Positions 49,889-60,267 are shown, counted from the stretch's first letter. The stretch: 64,000 bases of DNA from Oceanospirillum sp048270425 (GCA_048270425.1 JBLWSY010000015.1:1-64000), one strand, 5' to 3'. Made by a program: numbers and translations. Notes: generated by a model from the letters alone, not told the origin.

Positions 49889-51871
49889 ATGAGTAAAATC
49901 CATATCCTAAGTCCACGACTGGCAAACCAGATCGCCGCGGGTGAGGTGGTTGAGCGCCCGTCTTCTGTGATTAAAGAGCTGGTGGAAAACGCGATCGATG
50001 CGGGTGCGACCCGCATTGATATCGAGGTGGAGAAAGGCGGCACCAAGCTGATCCGTATCCGGGATAATGGTTCGGGCATTGAACCGGATGATCTTCCTCT
50101 GGCGCTGAGCCGTCATGCCACCAGTAAAATTGTGACGCTGGATGATCTGGAAGGTGTGCACAGTCTGGGTTTCCGTGGCGAGGCACTGGCTTCGATCAGC
50201 TCGGTATCCCGACTGGACCTGGTCTCAAGCACCCTCGAAACCGGTGAGGGCTGGCGGGTGATTGCAGAAGGTCGCGATATGGCGACTCAGGTAACTCCGG
50301 CACCGCACCCCAGAGGCACCAGTGTTCAGGTTAAAGACCTCTTCTTCAATACCCCTGCCCGGCGCAAGTTTATGCGTACGGAAAAAACCGAATTCGGTCA
50401 TATCGAGGAGACCTTCCGCCGATTGGCTCTGAGCCGTCCGGATATCGCATTAAGCCTGCGCCACAATCAGAAACCGGTGCATCAGTTACCTGCGGGTACA
50501 CGACAAGCGGAGCAGGAGAAGCGGTTAGCGTCTTTGTTGGGTAAAAATCTCATGGATCAGTCGCTCTACATTGATGTGGAGGCGACCGGTTTGCGTTTAT
50601 GGGGTTGGGTCGGGTTGCCAACTCATTCCCGCAGTCAGGCGGATCAGCAGTATTTCTTCGTTAACCGCCGTGTGGTGAAAGACAAATTGGTGGTGCACGC
50701 GATTCGTCAGGCTTATCGGGATGTTCTCTTCCATGGTCGTCATCCGGTCTTTGTGCTTTATCTTGAGCTGGATCCGGCGGTGGTGGATGTCAATGTTCAT
50801 CCGACCAAACATGAGGTTCGCTTCCGGGATGGCCGTTTGGTGCATGACTTCCTGTTCCGGTCTCTGCATCGGGCGTTGGCTGAGGTTCGTCCTGACGCAG
50901 AAGGGGCTTCAGCGCCGACCAATATGGCTCATGCGGGTATGGCGATGCCGGAAGGTTCGCAGGAACAACCGATGCGGGATCAGACCGCGATCGCCTTTAG
51001 TGAGGCACCTGGTGCCGGAGGCTATGGTGGCCGTTTTGCGGGTTCTAACGGATTTGGAGGCGCTGCACCTTATCGTTCCAATCCCCGATCGGATACCGGA
51101 GGAGTATCGGATTATCTGACCAGTTATCAGCAGTTGTCTGATCAGGCACGAGGGATGTCGATTGAAGGTCATACGGGTTCTGATGAGGCCAATGCGCCCT
51201 GGAATAGCGCTTTGTCATCATCGCCGTCAATCGGTGGTGCTCGACAGGAGATGCCTGCCGATGATCCAACCGGCGCGCCGCCATTGGGCTTTGCGATTGC
51301 TCAGTTGCATGGTGTTTATATCTTATCTGAGTCAAAAGATGGTCTGATTCTGGTGGATATGCACGCCGCACACGAGCGTATCACCTATGAGCGTCTGAAG
51401 GCGTCTTATCAGGCTGCTGCAGAAGGTGGTGGCCTGAAATCCCAGCCCTTACTGGTACCGCTTTCTATGGCGGTGAGTCGTAAAGAGACCGACTGTGCTG
51501 AGCAGCATCAGGAGGTTTTCCAGCAGCTAGGGGTCGAGTTGCAGGTGATGGGGCCGGAGTCTCTGGTGGTTCGTCAGCTGCCTGTCATGCTGATGGAATC
51601 CGATGTTGAGCCTTTAATTCGGGATATGTTGTCTGATTTGTTGCAGTACGGCTCCAGTGATCGAATTCAGGCGCATATCAACGAGATCTTTGCCACCATG
51701 GCCTGTCACGGCTCCGTACGGGCAAACCGCAAGCTGACGTTGCCGGAGATGAATGCCCTGTTAAGGGATATGGAGCGCACTGAGCGCAGTGGCCAATGTA
51801 ACCATGGCCGCCCCACATGGACACGGTTAAGTATGAATGAGCTGGATAAACTCTTCCTGCGGGGGCAATAG
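49889..51871 (+). CDS. mutL: DNA mismatch repair protein MutL with endonuclease motif
   Basis: 660 residues: GHKL ATPase N-terminus (ELVENAIDAGATRIDIE, GFRGEALASIS, DLFFNTPARRKF), a Gly/Ser/Asn-rich linker (about 340-450) and a C-terminal dimerisation domain. The C-terminus has DMHAAHERITYE, ACHGSVRANR and CNHGRPTW, the metal-binding set of nicking-competent MutL. E. coli MutL lacks these residues, so strand discrimination here may be MutH-independent, as in Pseudomonas. Confidence 0.97.
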   Translation: MSKIHILSPRLANQIAAGEVVERPSSVIKELVENAIDAGATRIDIEVEKGGTKLIRIRDNGSGIEPDDLPLALSRHATSKIVTLDDLEGVHSLGFRGEALASISSVSRLDLVSSTLETGEGWRVIAEGRDMATQVTPAPHPRGTSVQVKDLFFNTPARRKFMRTEKTEFGHIEETFRRLALSRPDIALSLRHNQKPVHQLPAGTRQAEQEKRLASLLGKNLMDQSLYIDVEATGLRLWGWVGLPTHSRSQADQQYFFVNRRVVKDKLVVHAIRQAYRDVLFHGRHPVFVLYLELDPAVVDVNVHPTKHEVRFRDGRLVHDFLFRSLHRALAEVRPDAEGASAPTNMAHAGMAMPEGSQEQPMRDQTAIAFSEAPGAGGYGGRFAGSNGFGGAAPYRSNPRSDTGGVSDYLTSYQQLSDQARGMSIEGHTGSDEANAPWNSALSSSPSIGGARQEMPADDPTGAPPLGFAIAQLHGVYILSESKDGLILVDMHAAHERITYERLKASYQAAAEGGGLKSQPLLVPLSMAVSRKETDCAEQHQEVFQQLGVELQVMGPESLVVRQLPVMLMESDVEPLIRDMLSDLLQYGSSDRIQAHINEIFATMACHGSVRANRKLTLPEMNALLRDMERTERSGQCNHGRPTWTRLSMNELDKLFLRGQ

Positions 51872-51977
51872 GTTGAGCCTGTTTATCTCAGTAATCTGTT
51901 TCTGGCTTCACTGATTTTTTGATTTCGAATAGCTTTTGATCTGCGGCTGATGCCGAGTACCGGATGTAACGAATTTT

Positions 51978-52955
51978 ATGACCCAAGTTTCTGATCTACC
52001 TTCCTCTTCAGCTGAACAGGATAAGCCGCTGGCGATTTTCCTGATGGGGCCTACTGCTGCGGGTAAAACCGATCTGGCGGTTCATCTGAGTGAAGAGCAC
52101 AACTGCGACATTATCAGTGTCGATTCTGCGCTTATCTATCGTGGCATGGATATCGGCACGGCCAAACCGGATGCAGAAACGCTGGCTCGGGCACCTCATC
52201 GGCTGATCGATATTAAAGATCCGACCGAATCTTACTCTGCTGCAGAGTTCCGTGATGATGCCCTTCGTGAGATGGCTGAGATTCAGCAGGCAGGAAAAAT
52301 TCCGCTACTGACCGGCGGAACTATGATGTACTTCAAGCGTCTATACGATGGCGTTGCTGATCTGCCTTCTGCCGATGCTCATATTCGCGCCCGTCTGGAT
52401 GCCTGGGCGGAGAAGGACGGCCTTAAAGCACTGCATGATCGACTGAAAGAGATTGATCCTGTGTCAGCGGAACGTATTCACCCTAATGACCCGCAACGTC
52501 TGCAACGGGCATTGGAGGTTTACGAAATAAGCGGAAAAAGTCTGACCCAGCACTGGCTTGAGCAGAAACAGAACCGGGATAGTTTTCCGTTCCGTATTTT
52601 GTCGCTGGCGGTCAACCCGACAGATCGCAAGCTACTGCACCAGCGCATCGAGCAGCGTTTTCATCTGATGCTGGAGCAGAACTTTATCGCTGAAGTTGAG
52701 GCGTTGCGTGCTCGGGGTGATCTGGATCTGACACTGCCTTCCATGCGGTCTGTGGGGTATCGTCAGGTCTGGGAATATCTGGATGGTCTGTACGATTACG
52801 ATACTATGATTCACAAAGGCGTGGTGGCAACCCGTCAGCTTGCCAAGCGCCAGGTAACCTGGCTGAGAAGCTGGCCTGATCTGAATTGGCTACCAACAGA
52901 AGCCCCGAATTTGCGGGATTTGGCCTTGAAAAAATTAGAGTCAAGCCTTATTTAA
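51978..52955 (+). CDS. miaA: tRNA dimethylallyltransferase
   Basis: 325 residues. P-loop GPTAAGKTDLAVHL, DSALIYRGMDIGTAKPD and GGTMMYFKRL are diagnostic. It adds dimethylallyl to A37 of tRNAs reading UNN codons. Standard position between mutL and hfq. Confidence 0.98.
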   Translation: MTQVSDLPSSSAEQDKPLAIFLMGPTAAGKTDLAVHLSEEHNCDIISVDSALIYRGMDIGTAKPDAETLARAPHRLIDIKDPTESYSAAEFRDDALREMAEIQQAGKIPLLTGGTMMYFKRLYDGVADLPSADAHIRARLDAWAEKDGLKALHDRLKEIDPVSAERIHPNDPQRLQRALEVYEISGKSLTQHWLEQKQNRDSFPFRILSLAVNPTDRKLLHQRIEQRFHLMLEQNFIAEVEALRARGDLDLTLPSMRSVGYRQVWEYLDGLYDYDTMIHKGVVATRQLAKRQVTWLRSWPDLNWLPTEAPNLRDLALKKLESSLI

Positions 52956-53126
52956 ACTGGTATGATAAAAATTGCTGCAAGTCCGATTTTGTTAAAGGCT
53001 TAATTGTTACAAAATCCTTGATAGTAGCGATTGGTGGTTTTTGTTAAGGCTTTGCTTTGAAGCTGTATTGTTGATCACCTCAAAAACTAAATCTAATAAT
53101 CAAAAATGAAAATTAGGGAGAGCGGT

Positions 53127-53378
53127 ATGTCAAAAGGGCAGTCTCTACAAGACCCTTACCTGAACATCCTTCGTAAAGAACGTGTGCCGGTATCTATCTT
53201 TTTGGTCAACGGTATTAAGCTGCAAGGTCAGATTGAGTCTTTCGATCAGTTTGTTATTCTGCTGCGCAATACAGTGAGCCAAATGGTCTATAAACACGCC
53301 ATTTCAACAGTTGTACCATCCCGTAATGTTCGTCTGCCGGCGCAAGAAAAAGCCCCGGGCGAAGCGGGTGCTGAATAA
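53127..53378 (+). CDS. hfq: RNA chaperone Hfq
   Basis: 83-residue Sm-like protein. Sm1 with QDPYLNILRKERVPVSIFLVNGIKLQG and Sm2 YKHAIST are intact, with a short, acidic Ala/Glu/Gly tail. GGGAG lies 6 bases before the ATG at 53127, which was preferred over an in-frame start 7 codons upstream. Hexamer that pairs sRNAs with mRNAs. Confidence 0.98.
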   Translation: MSKGQSLQDPYLNILRKERVPVSIFLVNGIKLQGQIESFDQFVILLRNTVSQMVYKHAISTVVPSRNVRLPAQEKAPGEAGAE

Positions 53379-53393
53379 GCTTCGGAGTAATAA

Positions 53394-54728
53394 TTGTTTT
53401 TTGAACGTCCTGATTCTGGTGAAGTAGCTGTTCTTGTCCATATTCACTTGCCGGATGAGAAAGACCGGGAAGACCCGGGTGAGTTTCTGGAGCTGGTGCG
53501 TTCAGCAGGTGCTGATCCGGTTGCCTTGATCGAAGGCAGCCGGCCACAGCCCAGCCCCAAGTATTTTGTTGGTGATGGTAAGCTCGAAGAGATTCGGGAT
53601 GCTGTTATCACCCATGAAGCGGAAATTGTTCTTTTCAATCACGCCTTATCCCCTTCTCAGCAACGTAATGTCGAACAGGCACTTCAGTGTCGTGTGCTCG
53701 ACCGTACCGGTCTGATTCTGGATATTTTTGCCCAACGCGCACGAACTCACGAAGGTAAGCTTCAGGTTGAGCTGGCTCAGCTTGAGTATATGTCTACCCG
53801 TCTGATTCGTGGCTGGACCCACCTTGAGCGTCAGAAAGGTGGTATTGGCATGCGGGGGCCGGGTGAGACTCAGCTTGAAACCGACCGTCGCTTGCTGCGT
53901 GAACGCATCAGGCAGATCCACAAGCGTCTTGTTAAGGTCCGTACTCAGCGTGATCAGAACCGTCGTGCCCGTCGTCGTGCGGATATCCCGTCGGTGTCTC
54001 TGGTGGGGTATACCAACGCCGGAAAATCGACACTGTTCAACGCGCTGACGGAATCTGAGGTCTACGCGGCAGATCAGCTGTTCGCGACACTCGATCCGAC
54101 ACTTCGTCGTATTGTCATGCCGGATATCGGTCCCGTCGTTTTAGCAGACACCGTAGGTTTTATCCGTCACTTGCCGCACAAACTTGTTGAAGCGTTCCGC
54201 GCGACACTGCAGGAAGCGCAGGAAGCGACACTGCTGGTGCATGTGATTGATGCTGCTGATGACGATCGTGATGGCAACATCCGTGAAGTGAACTCGGTGC
54301 TTGAAGAGATTCATGCTGATGATATTCCTCGTCTTCTGGTCTATAACAAAATTGACCGCATGCCGGGCTACGAGCCCCGGATTGAGCGAAATGATCAGGG
54401 TGAACCGGAACGGGTTTGGATTTCTGCGGTCAATGGTGACGGCCTTGACCTGGTAATGCAGGCGATTGGGGAGCGTTTGTGTGATGATATCTTCAAAGGT
54501 GAGTTAGTTCTCGAACCTTCTGAAGGGCGGTTGCGCGCGCTTTTATACCAGCAGGGCGCTATTATCGAAGAAGCGGTCAGTGATCGTGGACAGTTTGTGC
54601 TGCAGGTTCGATTGCCTGAAGCTGATTTTATTCAGATGCTGTGCCGGGTAGGTGTTGATCCGAAACGCTATTTCCCGAATTATGGTGTCGAAGATTTCAT
54701 GTTGGATTCAGATGCAGAGGTTTCCTGA
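53394..54728 (+). CDS. hflX: GTPase HflX
   Basis: 444 residues: N-terminal HflX domain, a coiled-coil linker, GTPase domain (GYTNAGKSTLFNAL, DTVGF, NKID) and C-terminal domain. A ribosome-splitting factor in stress. Uses a TTG start with GGAG 6 bases upstream, 15 bases after hfq. Confidence 0.97.
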   Translation: MFFERPDSGEVAVLVHIHLPDEKDREDPGEFLELVRSAGADPVALIEGSRPQPSPKYFVGDGKLEEIRDAVITHEAEIVLFNHALSPSQQRNVEQALQCRVLDRTGLILDIFAQRARTHEGKLQVELAQLEYMSTRLIRGWTHLERQKGGIGMRGPGETQLETDRRLLRERIRQIHKRLVKVRTQRDQNRRARRRADIPSVSLVGYTNAGKSTLFNALTESEVYAADQLFATLDPTLRRIVMPDIGPVVLADTVGFIRHLPHKLVEAFRATLQEAQEATLLVHVIDAADDDRDGNIREVNSVLEEIHADDIPRLLVYNKIDRMPGYEPRIERNDQGEPERVWISAVNGDGLDLVMQAIGERLCDDIFKGELVLEPSEGRLRALLYQQGAIIEEAVSDRGQFVLQVRLPEADFIQMLCRVGVDPKRYFPNYGVEDFMLDSDAEVS

Positions 54729-54854
54729 GCCTGTGTGTCATCAGTAAGCCATTTTTTGCGTGCAGGGAGCTGATCTGAATTTCCCTGCGTGCCATAAACA
54801 ATTCATAACTTTAACGGAAGCTGGTAACAGTTTTCTCGGCGAGTGGAGATAGGT

Positions 54855-56102
54855 ATGGCTTGGAATGAGCCGGGTGGCAATAAAGATAATAATCGTGACC
54901 CTTGGGGCAACGATAACAAAAATGGTGGCCGCAATGACCAGGGACCACCAGATCTTGATGAAGCCCTGAAAAAGTTTAATGACCGTCTGAGCGGTATTCT
55001 TGGCGGTAAAAAAGGTGGCGGTGGCGGTTCCGGCGGCAGTGGTGGCGGTAATTCTTCTCCGTCAGCGAGCTTCGGTCTGCTGGGTATTATTCTGGTTGTT
55101 GCCGCAGCCGTATGGGCCGTATCCGGTTTCTATCGTGTGGATCAGACTGAGCAGGCTGTTGTTCTGCGCTTTGGGGAATACCACGATACGGTTGGTGCGG
55201 GTCTGAACTGGAACCCAACCCTGATTGATAGTGTTCAGACGGTTAACGTGACTAAGGTTCGTTCTTTAAGTCGTCGCGCACTCATGCTGACTGAAGATGA
55301 AAATATCGTTCAGGTTAACCTGTCGGTTCAGTACCGTGTGGGTAGCCCGAAGAACTTCCTGCTGAATGTGCGTAATCCGGAGCAGAGTCTGGAAAACGCA
55401 ACGGATTCTGCGCTGCGTCATGAAGTGGGTTCATCAGAGATGAACGACATTCTGACTGAAGGTCGTGAGGCGCTGGCGCAACGCGTTCGTGCTCGTCTGC
55501 AGCAATATCTGGATAGTTATGACGTTGGTCTGGAAGTTCGTTCCGTGAACGTTGAGAGCACGTCGGCTCCTGATGAAGTTCAGGCAGCATTCGATGATGT
55601 GATTAAGGCTCGCGAAGACGAACAGCGTGTTAAAAACCAGGCAGAAGCCTACTCTAACGGCATCATCCCAGAGGCTCGTGGTAAGGCTCAGCGTATTATC
55701 GAAGAAGCCAACGGTTATAAATCTGAAATCATCGCTCGTGCAGAGGGTGAGGCAGATCGTTTCGTGAAGCTTTTAACGGAGTATGAAAAAGCGCCACAGG
55801 TAACTCGTGATCGTCTCTATCTGCAGACCATGGAAGAGGTGATGGCTAACACCAGCAAGGTACTGGTTGATGTCGAAGGTGGCAACAACATGATGTACAT
55901 CCCGCTCGATAAGATGGTGGGTGGCAATGCTGCAAACAATTCATCCCGTGGTAGTGGCATGAGTTCGACTGATCAGAGCCGTTTCTCAAGTGCCCCGTCT
56001 TTAAGTTCGGATACGGAAATTGACGAGCTGGCTGATCGCGTACTGCAGCGTTTGCGCGAAAAAAATACCAATTCCACAGCACCACGTAGGGAGGGTCGAT
56101 AA
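54855..56102 (+). CDS. hflK: FtsH protease regulator HflK
   Basis: 415 residues. Gly/Asn/Asp-rich cytoplasmic N-terminus with a poly-Gly stretch, one membrane helix (about 75-97), SPFH (band 7) domain, and a long coiled coil. With HflC it forms the periplasmic cage around FtsH. The ATG at 54855 has GGAG 6 bases before it. The stop overlaps the hflC ATG by one base. Confidence 0.97.
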   Translation: MAWNEPGGNKDNNRDPWGNDNKNGGRNDQGPPDLDEALKKFNDRLSGILGGKKGGGGGSGGSGGGNSSPSASFGLLGIILVVAAAVWAVSGFYRVDQTEQAVVLRFGEYHDTVGAGLNWNPTLIDSVQTVNVTKVRSLSRRALMLTEDENIVQVNLSVQYRVGSPKNFLLNVRNPEQSLENATDSALRHEVGSSEMNDILTEGREALAQRVRARLQQYLDSYDVGLEVRSVNVESTSAPDEVQAAFDDVIKAREDEQRVKNQAEAYSNGIIPEARGKAQRIIEEANGYKSEIIARAEGEADRFVKLLTEYEKAPQVTRDRLYLQTMEEVMANTSKVLVDVEGGNNMMYIPLDKMVGGNAANNSSRGSGMSSTDQSRFSSAPSLSSDTEIDELADRVLQRLREKNTNSTAPRREGR

Positions 56103-56968
56103 TGCAATCTAAGTCTTTTCCGGCACTGATTCTGATCGCCATTCTGGCACTGGTGGGTGCAAACAGTATTTATATCGTCAACGAAACTGAGCGCGCGATT
56201 AAACTGAAGTTTGGTGAGATTATTGATTCCGATATCAAACCGGGCCTGCACTTTAAAATTCCTGTGTTGCATACCATCCGTAAGTTTGATGCCCGAATGC
56301 TGACCATGGATTCGCGTCCTCAGCGTTACCTGACGCTGGAGAAAAAAGCGGTTATCGTAGATTCTTTTGTGAAATGGCGTATTGCCGATGTGCAGAAGTA
56401 CTACGAAGCGACTTCCGGCGATGAGCTTCAGGCGACACGTCTTCTCGGTCCCCGTATGGATGAAGGTCTGCGTAACCAGTTCGGTGAGCGTACCATGTAC
56501 GAAGTGATCTCCGGTGAGCGTGATGAGCTGATGGATGAGCTGACGGTTAAACTGAATGCTGTGACTCAGGATGAACTGGGTATTGAGATTCGTGATATCC
56601 GTGTTAAGCGAATTGATCTGCCACCAGAAGTAAGTCATGCGGTTTATGAGCGTATGAACACTGAGCGTCAGCGTGAGGCTCGTGAGCACCGTTCTGAAGG
56701 TAAAGAGATTGCAGAAGGTATCCGTGCAGATGCAGATCGTCAGCGTCAGATTATTCTGGCTGAAGCCTTCCGTGAGTCTGAGCGTATCCGAGGTGAAGGT
56801 GATGCGATTGCAGCGGCTACCTATGCGGGTGCGTACCAGAAGAACCCTGAGTTCTACTCTTTTATCCGTAGTCTGGAAGCCTATCGTAATAGCTTCTCCA
56901 GTAAGGATGATGTCATGGTAATCAAGCCTGAAAGCGAATTCTTCAATTACATGAAGAAATCCCAGTAA
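56102..56968 (+). CDS. hflC: FtsH protease regulator HflC
   Basis: 288 residues: N-terminal membrane helix (PALILIAILALVGANSIYIV), SPFH domain (RAIKLKFGEII...) and coiled coil ending EFFNYMKKSQ. Partner of HflK in the membrane cage around FtsH; coupled to hflK by a one-base overlap. Confidence 0.97.
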   Translation: MQSKSFPALILIAILALVGANSIYIVNETERAIKLKFGEIIDSDIKPGLHFKIPVLHTIRKFDARMLTMDSRPQRYLTLEKKAVIVDSFVKWRIADVQKYYEATSGDELQATRLLGPRMDEGLRNQFGERTMYEVISGERDELMDELTVKLNAVTQDELGIEIRDIRVKRIDLPPEVSHAVYERMNTERQREAREHRSEGKEIAEGIRADADRQRQIILAEAFRESERIRGEGDAIAAATYAGAYQKNPEFYSFIRSLEAYRNSFSSKDDVMVIKPESEFFNYMKKSQ

Positions 56969-56987
56969 GCCTGATCCCTGATCGAAG

Positions 56988-57023
56988 ATACCCCGCAGCC
57001 AATGGCTTCGGGGTATTTTTTTG
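56988..57023 (+). terminator. Terminator after hflC
   Basis: Stem ATACCCCG (56988-56995) / CGGGGTAT (57009-57016), followed by seven T's. Confidence 0.92.
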
Positions 57024-57112
57024 TCATCCAAAAGGGGATATCCAAGGTACTTTTTTTGTAAAAGCCCCTTCAAACCATGGCCGTAAATCCTAATCGTGGT
57101 AGAATGTGTCGA

Positions 57113-57138
57113 ACCGGGTTCGCCCCGGTTTTTTTGTG
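57113..57138 (+). terminator. Second terminator-like hairpin before the DUF2065 gene
   Basis: Stem AACCGGG (57113-57119) / CCCGGTT (57125-57131) with a TTCGC loop and a following run of T's. A TAGAAT lies 10 bases upstream, so it could be a leader attenuator for the next gene rather than a backup terminator of hflC. Confidence 0.8.
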
Positions 57139-57210
57139 TGCAGATTCCGGCAAATGGGTAGATTGGCAGGAAAAGACTGCTGAATTGCGTGAGCCCATGG
57201 AGAGACCCTG

Positions 57211-57405
57211 TTGGATTGGCAAGTTTTATTAAGTGCGTTGGCATTGGTCTTTGTGATTGAGGGTATTATCCCTTTTGCGAACCCTGCCCGCTGGCGCAAG
57301 CTGGTAGCAACGATGGCGCAGGTGTCAGACCAGCAGCTCAGGATAATGGGTATGATCAGTATGGTGATCGGCCTGATTATTCTGTATCTGGCACGGGGTC
57401 AATAG
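57211..57405 (+). CDS. DUF2065 (YjeT-like) small membrane protein
   Basis: 64 residues with two hydrophobic helices (VLLSALALVFVIEGIIPF and GMISMVIGLIILYLA) around a basic loop (PARWRKLV). YjeT-like proteins are widely found between hflC and purA and have no known function. Uses a TTG start, supported by GGAGAG 6 bases upstream. Confidence 0.9.
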   Translation: MDWQVLLSALALVFVIEGIIPFANPARWRKLVATMAQVSDQQLRIMGMISMVIGLIILYLARGQ

Positions 57406-57554
57406 CTGGCTTCGAGAGCGAGCTGATCACCGTTTTAAAAACTGAGATCATTAACCCGAAAGTCATCGTTATAGACTAGGATTAACCAGGGTCGGTAAGG
57501 TAGTGTTTCACCGGACCGATGATGGATAGAGACAGATAAAGAACAGGCTGAATT

Positions 57555-58754
57555 ATGACCATTGCAGATCGTTGGTTACTTCCAGATGGCATGGAAGAGG
57601 TACTGCCACCGCAAGCGCGGCAGATTGAAGAGCTTCGTCGTGAATTGCTGGACCTGTTCCATACCTGGGGATATGACCTGGTATTCCCGCCACCAGCTGA
57701 ATATTTAGAGTCTCTGCTGACGGGCAGTGGCAACGATCTTGATCTGCAAACCTTCAAAGTTACAGACCAGATGACCGGTCGCATGATGGGCATTGCAGCC
57801 GATATCACACCTCAGGTTGCCCGTATGGACGCTCACTCAATGAAGCGTCAGGGACCAGCCCGTTTCTGCTACTGCGCAAATGTACTGCGTACAAAAGCGG
57901 GCAGCATGCTGGGTTCCCGTAGCCCGATGCAGGTTGGTGCAGAACTCTTTGGTGATGATGGCCTGGAAAGCGATACTGAAATTCTGGGTCTTATGATCTC
58001 CGCACTGGCGACAGCCGGTGCCGGAAAAGTTTATCTCGATATGGGCCATGTCGGCATTTATCGGGCATTAATTCGTGAAGCAGACCTCACAGCAGATCAG
58101 GAAAAAACACTGTTTGATGCCATCCTGCATAAGGCTTATGGCGAAATTGATCAAATAGTCGCAAGAGATATTGCTAATGAGTCTGTGAGAGGTATGATTT
58201 CACGTCTTGCGCGTTTGAACGGTGGCGCAGATATTCTGGCTCAGGCACAGGTGGAACTGGCCGATGCTCCGGCATCGGTTAAAGAAGCTCTGAACAGTCT
58301 GGAACAGATTGCCAACGTCATTAAAAACCAATATCCGAATGTTGAGATCAACTTTGATCTGGCGGAACTGCGTGGTTACAACTACCACACAGGGATGGTG
58401 TTTGCGGCATATATTCCGGGATATTCTCACGCGGTTGCCCAGGGTGGCCGTTATGATGAAACCGGAAAAGTATTTGGACGCGCGCGGCCTGCAACAGGCT
58501 TTAGTGCTGACCTGAAAATTCTGGCAAAACTCTTACAAAAAAATGATCCCGTATCCGGTGTGTATGCACCGGCAGGTTACAGCGATGATCAGGAGCTTCT
58601 GTCTACAATCCGGGCTTTACGCAGTGAAGGTATCCGAGTAGTCAATGGCTTACCTGATCAGGATGTCAGTGCACTTGAGATGGGTTGTGACAGCGAACTG
58701 GTCCTCAAAGAAGATGGTCAGTGGGTTGTTGAACCAATTAACCGAATTTTTTAA
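57555..58754 (+). CDS. hisZ: ATP phosphoribosyltransferase regulatory subunit HisZ
   Basis: 399 residues, a HisRS-like class II core without aminoacylation activity. It allosterically regulates the short-form HisG in the first step of histidine synthesis. Recognised by WLLPDGMEEVLPPQA, ITPQVARMDAH and GGRYDETGKVFGRARPATGFS. Standard position between hflC and purA in this group. No hisG in the window. Confidence 0.95.
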   Translation: MTIADRWLLPDGMEEVLPPQARQIEELRRELLDLFHTWGYDLVFPPPAEYLESLLTGSGNDLDLQTFKVTDQMTGRMMGIAADITPQVARMDAHSMKRQGPARFCYCANVLRTKAGSMLGSRSPMQVGAELFGDDGLESDTEILGLMISALATAGAGKVYLDMGHVGIYRALIREADLTADQEKTLFDAILHKAYGEIDQIVARDIANESVRGMISRLARLNGGADILAQAQVELADAPASVKEALNSLEQIANVIKNQYPNVEINFDLAELRGYNYHTGMVFAAYIPGYSHAVAQGGRYDETGKVFGRARPATGFSADLKILAKLLQKNDPVSGVYAPAGYSDDQELLSTIRALRSEGIRVVNGLPDQDVSALEMGCDSELVLKEDGQWVVEPINRIF

Positions 58755-58812
58755 TCAGCCTGCATAGGCGAGACTGTTTACAGTCTGAGTTCGAGTGAAT
58801 GAGAAAGCAGTA

Positions 58813-60108
58813 ATGGGTAAAAACGTCGTAGTACTGGGCACCCAATGGGGTGACGAAGGTAAGGGTAAAGTAGTTGATCTGCTGACAGAATCAGCTGCTG
58901 CAGTTGTCCGTTTTCAGGGCGGCCACAACGCCGGCCACACTCTGGTGGTAAATGGCGAAAAAACCGCGCTGCACCTGATTCCTTCAGGCATCCTGCGTGA
59001 CAATGTGAATTGCATTATCGGCAATGGCGTTGTTCTGGCCCCGGATGCTCTGCTGAAAGAGATCCGCATGCTGGAAGAGCGTGGTGTACCGGTACGTGAG
59101 CGTCTGCGTCTGAGCTCTGCCTGTCCACTGATTCTTGAGTATCACGTTCGTCTGGATCAGGCGCGTGAAACCGCTCGCGGTGCTAACAAAATTGGTACTA
59201 CCGGTCGTGGTATCGGTCCTGCTTACGAAGACAAAGTAGCCCGTCGCGGTTTGCGTCTTGGCGACATGATGAACGCTGAAGTTTTCGAAGCGAAAGTGCG
59301 TGAAATCGTTGCTTACCACAACTTCATGCTGGAAAACTTCTACAAAGAAGAACCGGTTGATGCAGAGAAAGTCATCGCTGACTGCGCTGCGATGGCTGAA
59401 GAACTGCGTCCTATGGTTTGCGACTCCACCAGCGAGCTGCACGCTTACCGTAAAAACGGTGACAACATCATGTTCGAAGGTGCGCAGGGTTCCCTGCTGG
59501 ACATCGACCACGGTACTTACCCGTTCGTAACCAGCTCTAACACCACAGCTGGTGGAGCAGCAACGGGTTCCGGTTTCGGTCCTCTGTATCTGGATTACAT
59601 TCTGGGTATCACCAAAGCTTACACTACCCGTGTGGGTTCTGGTCCTTTCCCGACGGAACTGTTCGATTCCGTTGGTGAGCACCTGGGTACAGTCGGTCGT
59701 GAATTTGGTACCACTACGGGCCGTTCTCGTCGTTGCGGTTGGTTTGATGCCGTTGCCCTGCGTTACTCCGTACAGGTGAACTCTATTTCCGGTATCTGTC
59801 TGACCAAGCTGGACGTACTGGATGGCCTGGAAACCATCAAGGTTTGCACTCACTACAAACTGAAAGACGGTACTCTGGTTGATCTGCCGGTTGATGCGTC
59901 TGCATTCGGCGACGTTGAGCCGGTATACGTAGAGCTGCCGGGTTGGAGCGAGTCTACCGTTGGTGCTAAAACTATGGACCAGCTGCCACAGGCTGCACGT
60001 GATTATGTAGCCTTCCTGGAAGAGCAGGTTGGTGCTCCGGTTGATATCATCTCTACCGGCCCGGATCGTGAAGAAACTATCGTATTGCGTGATCCGTACA
60101 AAGCTTAA
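58813..60108 (+). CDS. purA: Adenylosuccinate synthetase
   Basis: 431 residues. GTQWGDEGKGKVVDLL, GGHNAGHTL, FEGAQGSLLDIDHGTYPFVTSS motifs present. It makes adenylosuccinate from IMP and aspartate with GTP. The ATG at 58813 gives the family start MGKNVVVLGTQWG; an upstream GTG would add 6 residues. A terminator follows. Confidence 0.98.
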   Translation: MGKNVVVLGTQWGDEGKGKVVDLLTESAAAVVRFQGGHNAGHTLVVNGEKTALHLIPSGILRDNVNCIIGNGVVLAPDALLKEIRMLEERGVPVRERLRLSSACPLILEYHVRLDQARETARGANKIGTTGRGIGPAYEDKVARRGLRLGDMMNAEVFEAKVREIVAYHNFMLENFYKEEPVDAEKVIADCAAMAEELRPMVCDSTSELHAYRKNGDNIMFEGAQGSLLDIDHGTYPFVTSSNTTAGGAATGSGFGPLYLDYILGITKAYTTRVGSGPFPTELFDSVGEHLGTVGREFGTTTGRSRRCGWFDAVALRYSVQVNSISGICLTKLDVLDGLETIKVCTHYKLKDGTLVDLPVDASAFGDVEPVYVELPGWSESTVGAKTMDQLPQAARDYVAFLEEQVGAPVDIISTGPDREETIVLRDPYKA

Positions 60109-60135
60109 TTCCAAAGCTTTGTCGTGAGACTGATA

Positions 60136-60166
60136 AAACCCGATGTGCAAACATCGGGTTTTTTTG
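60136..60166 (+). terminator. Terminator after purA
   Basis: Stem AACCCGATGT (60137-60146) / ACATCGGGTT (60151-60160), loop GCAA, followed by T's. Confidence 0.93.
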
Positions 60167-60267
60167 TGGTTAAATTAACGGATTCAGCCTTTAACAGAAG
60201 CCATCTGTAGCTTTAAACGGTAAGATATGGCTGTATTTTTAGGTGTACTTCAAGGGATGGGATAACC

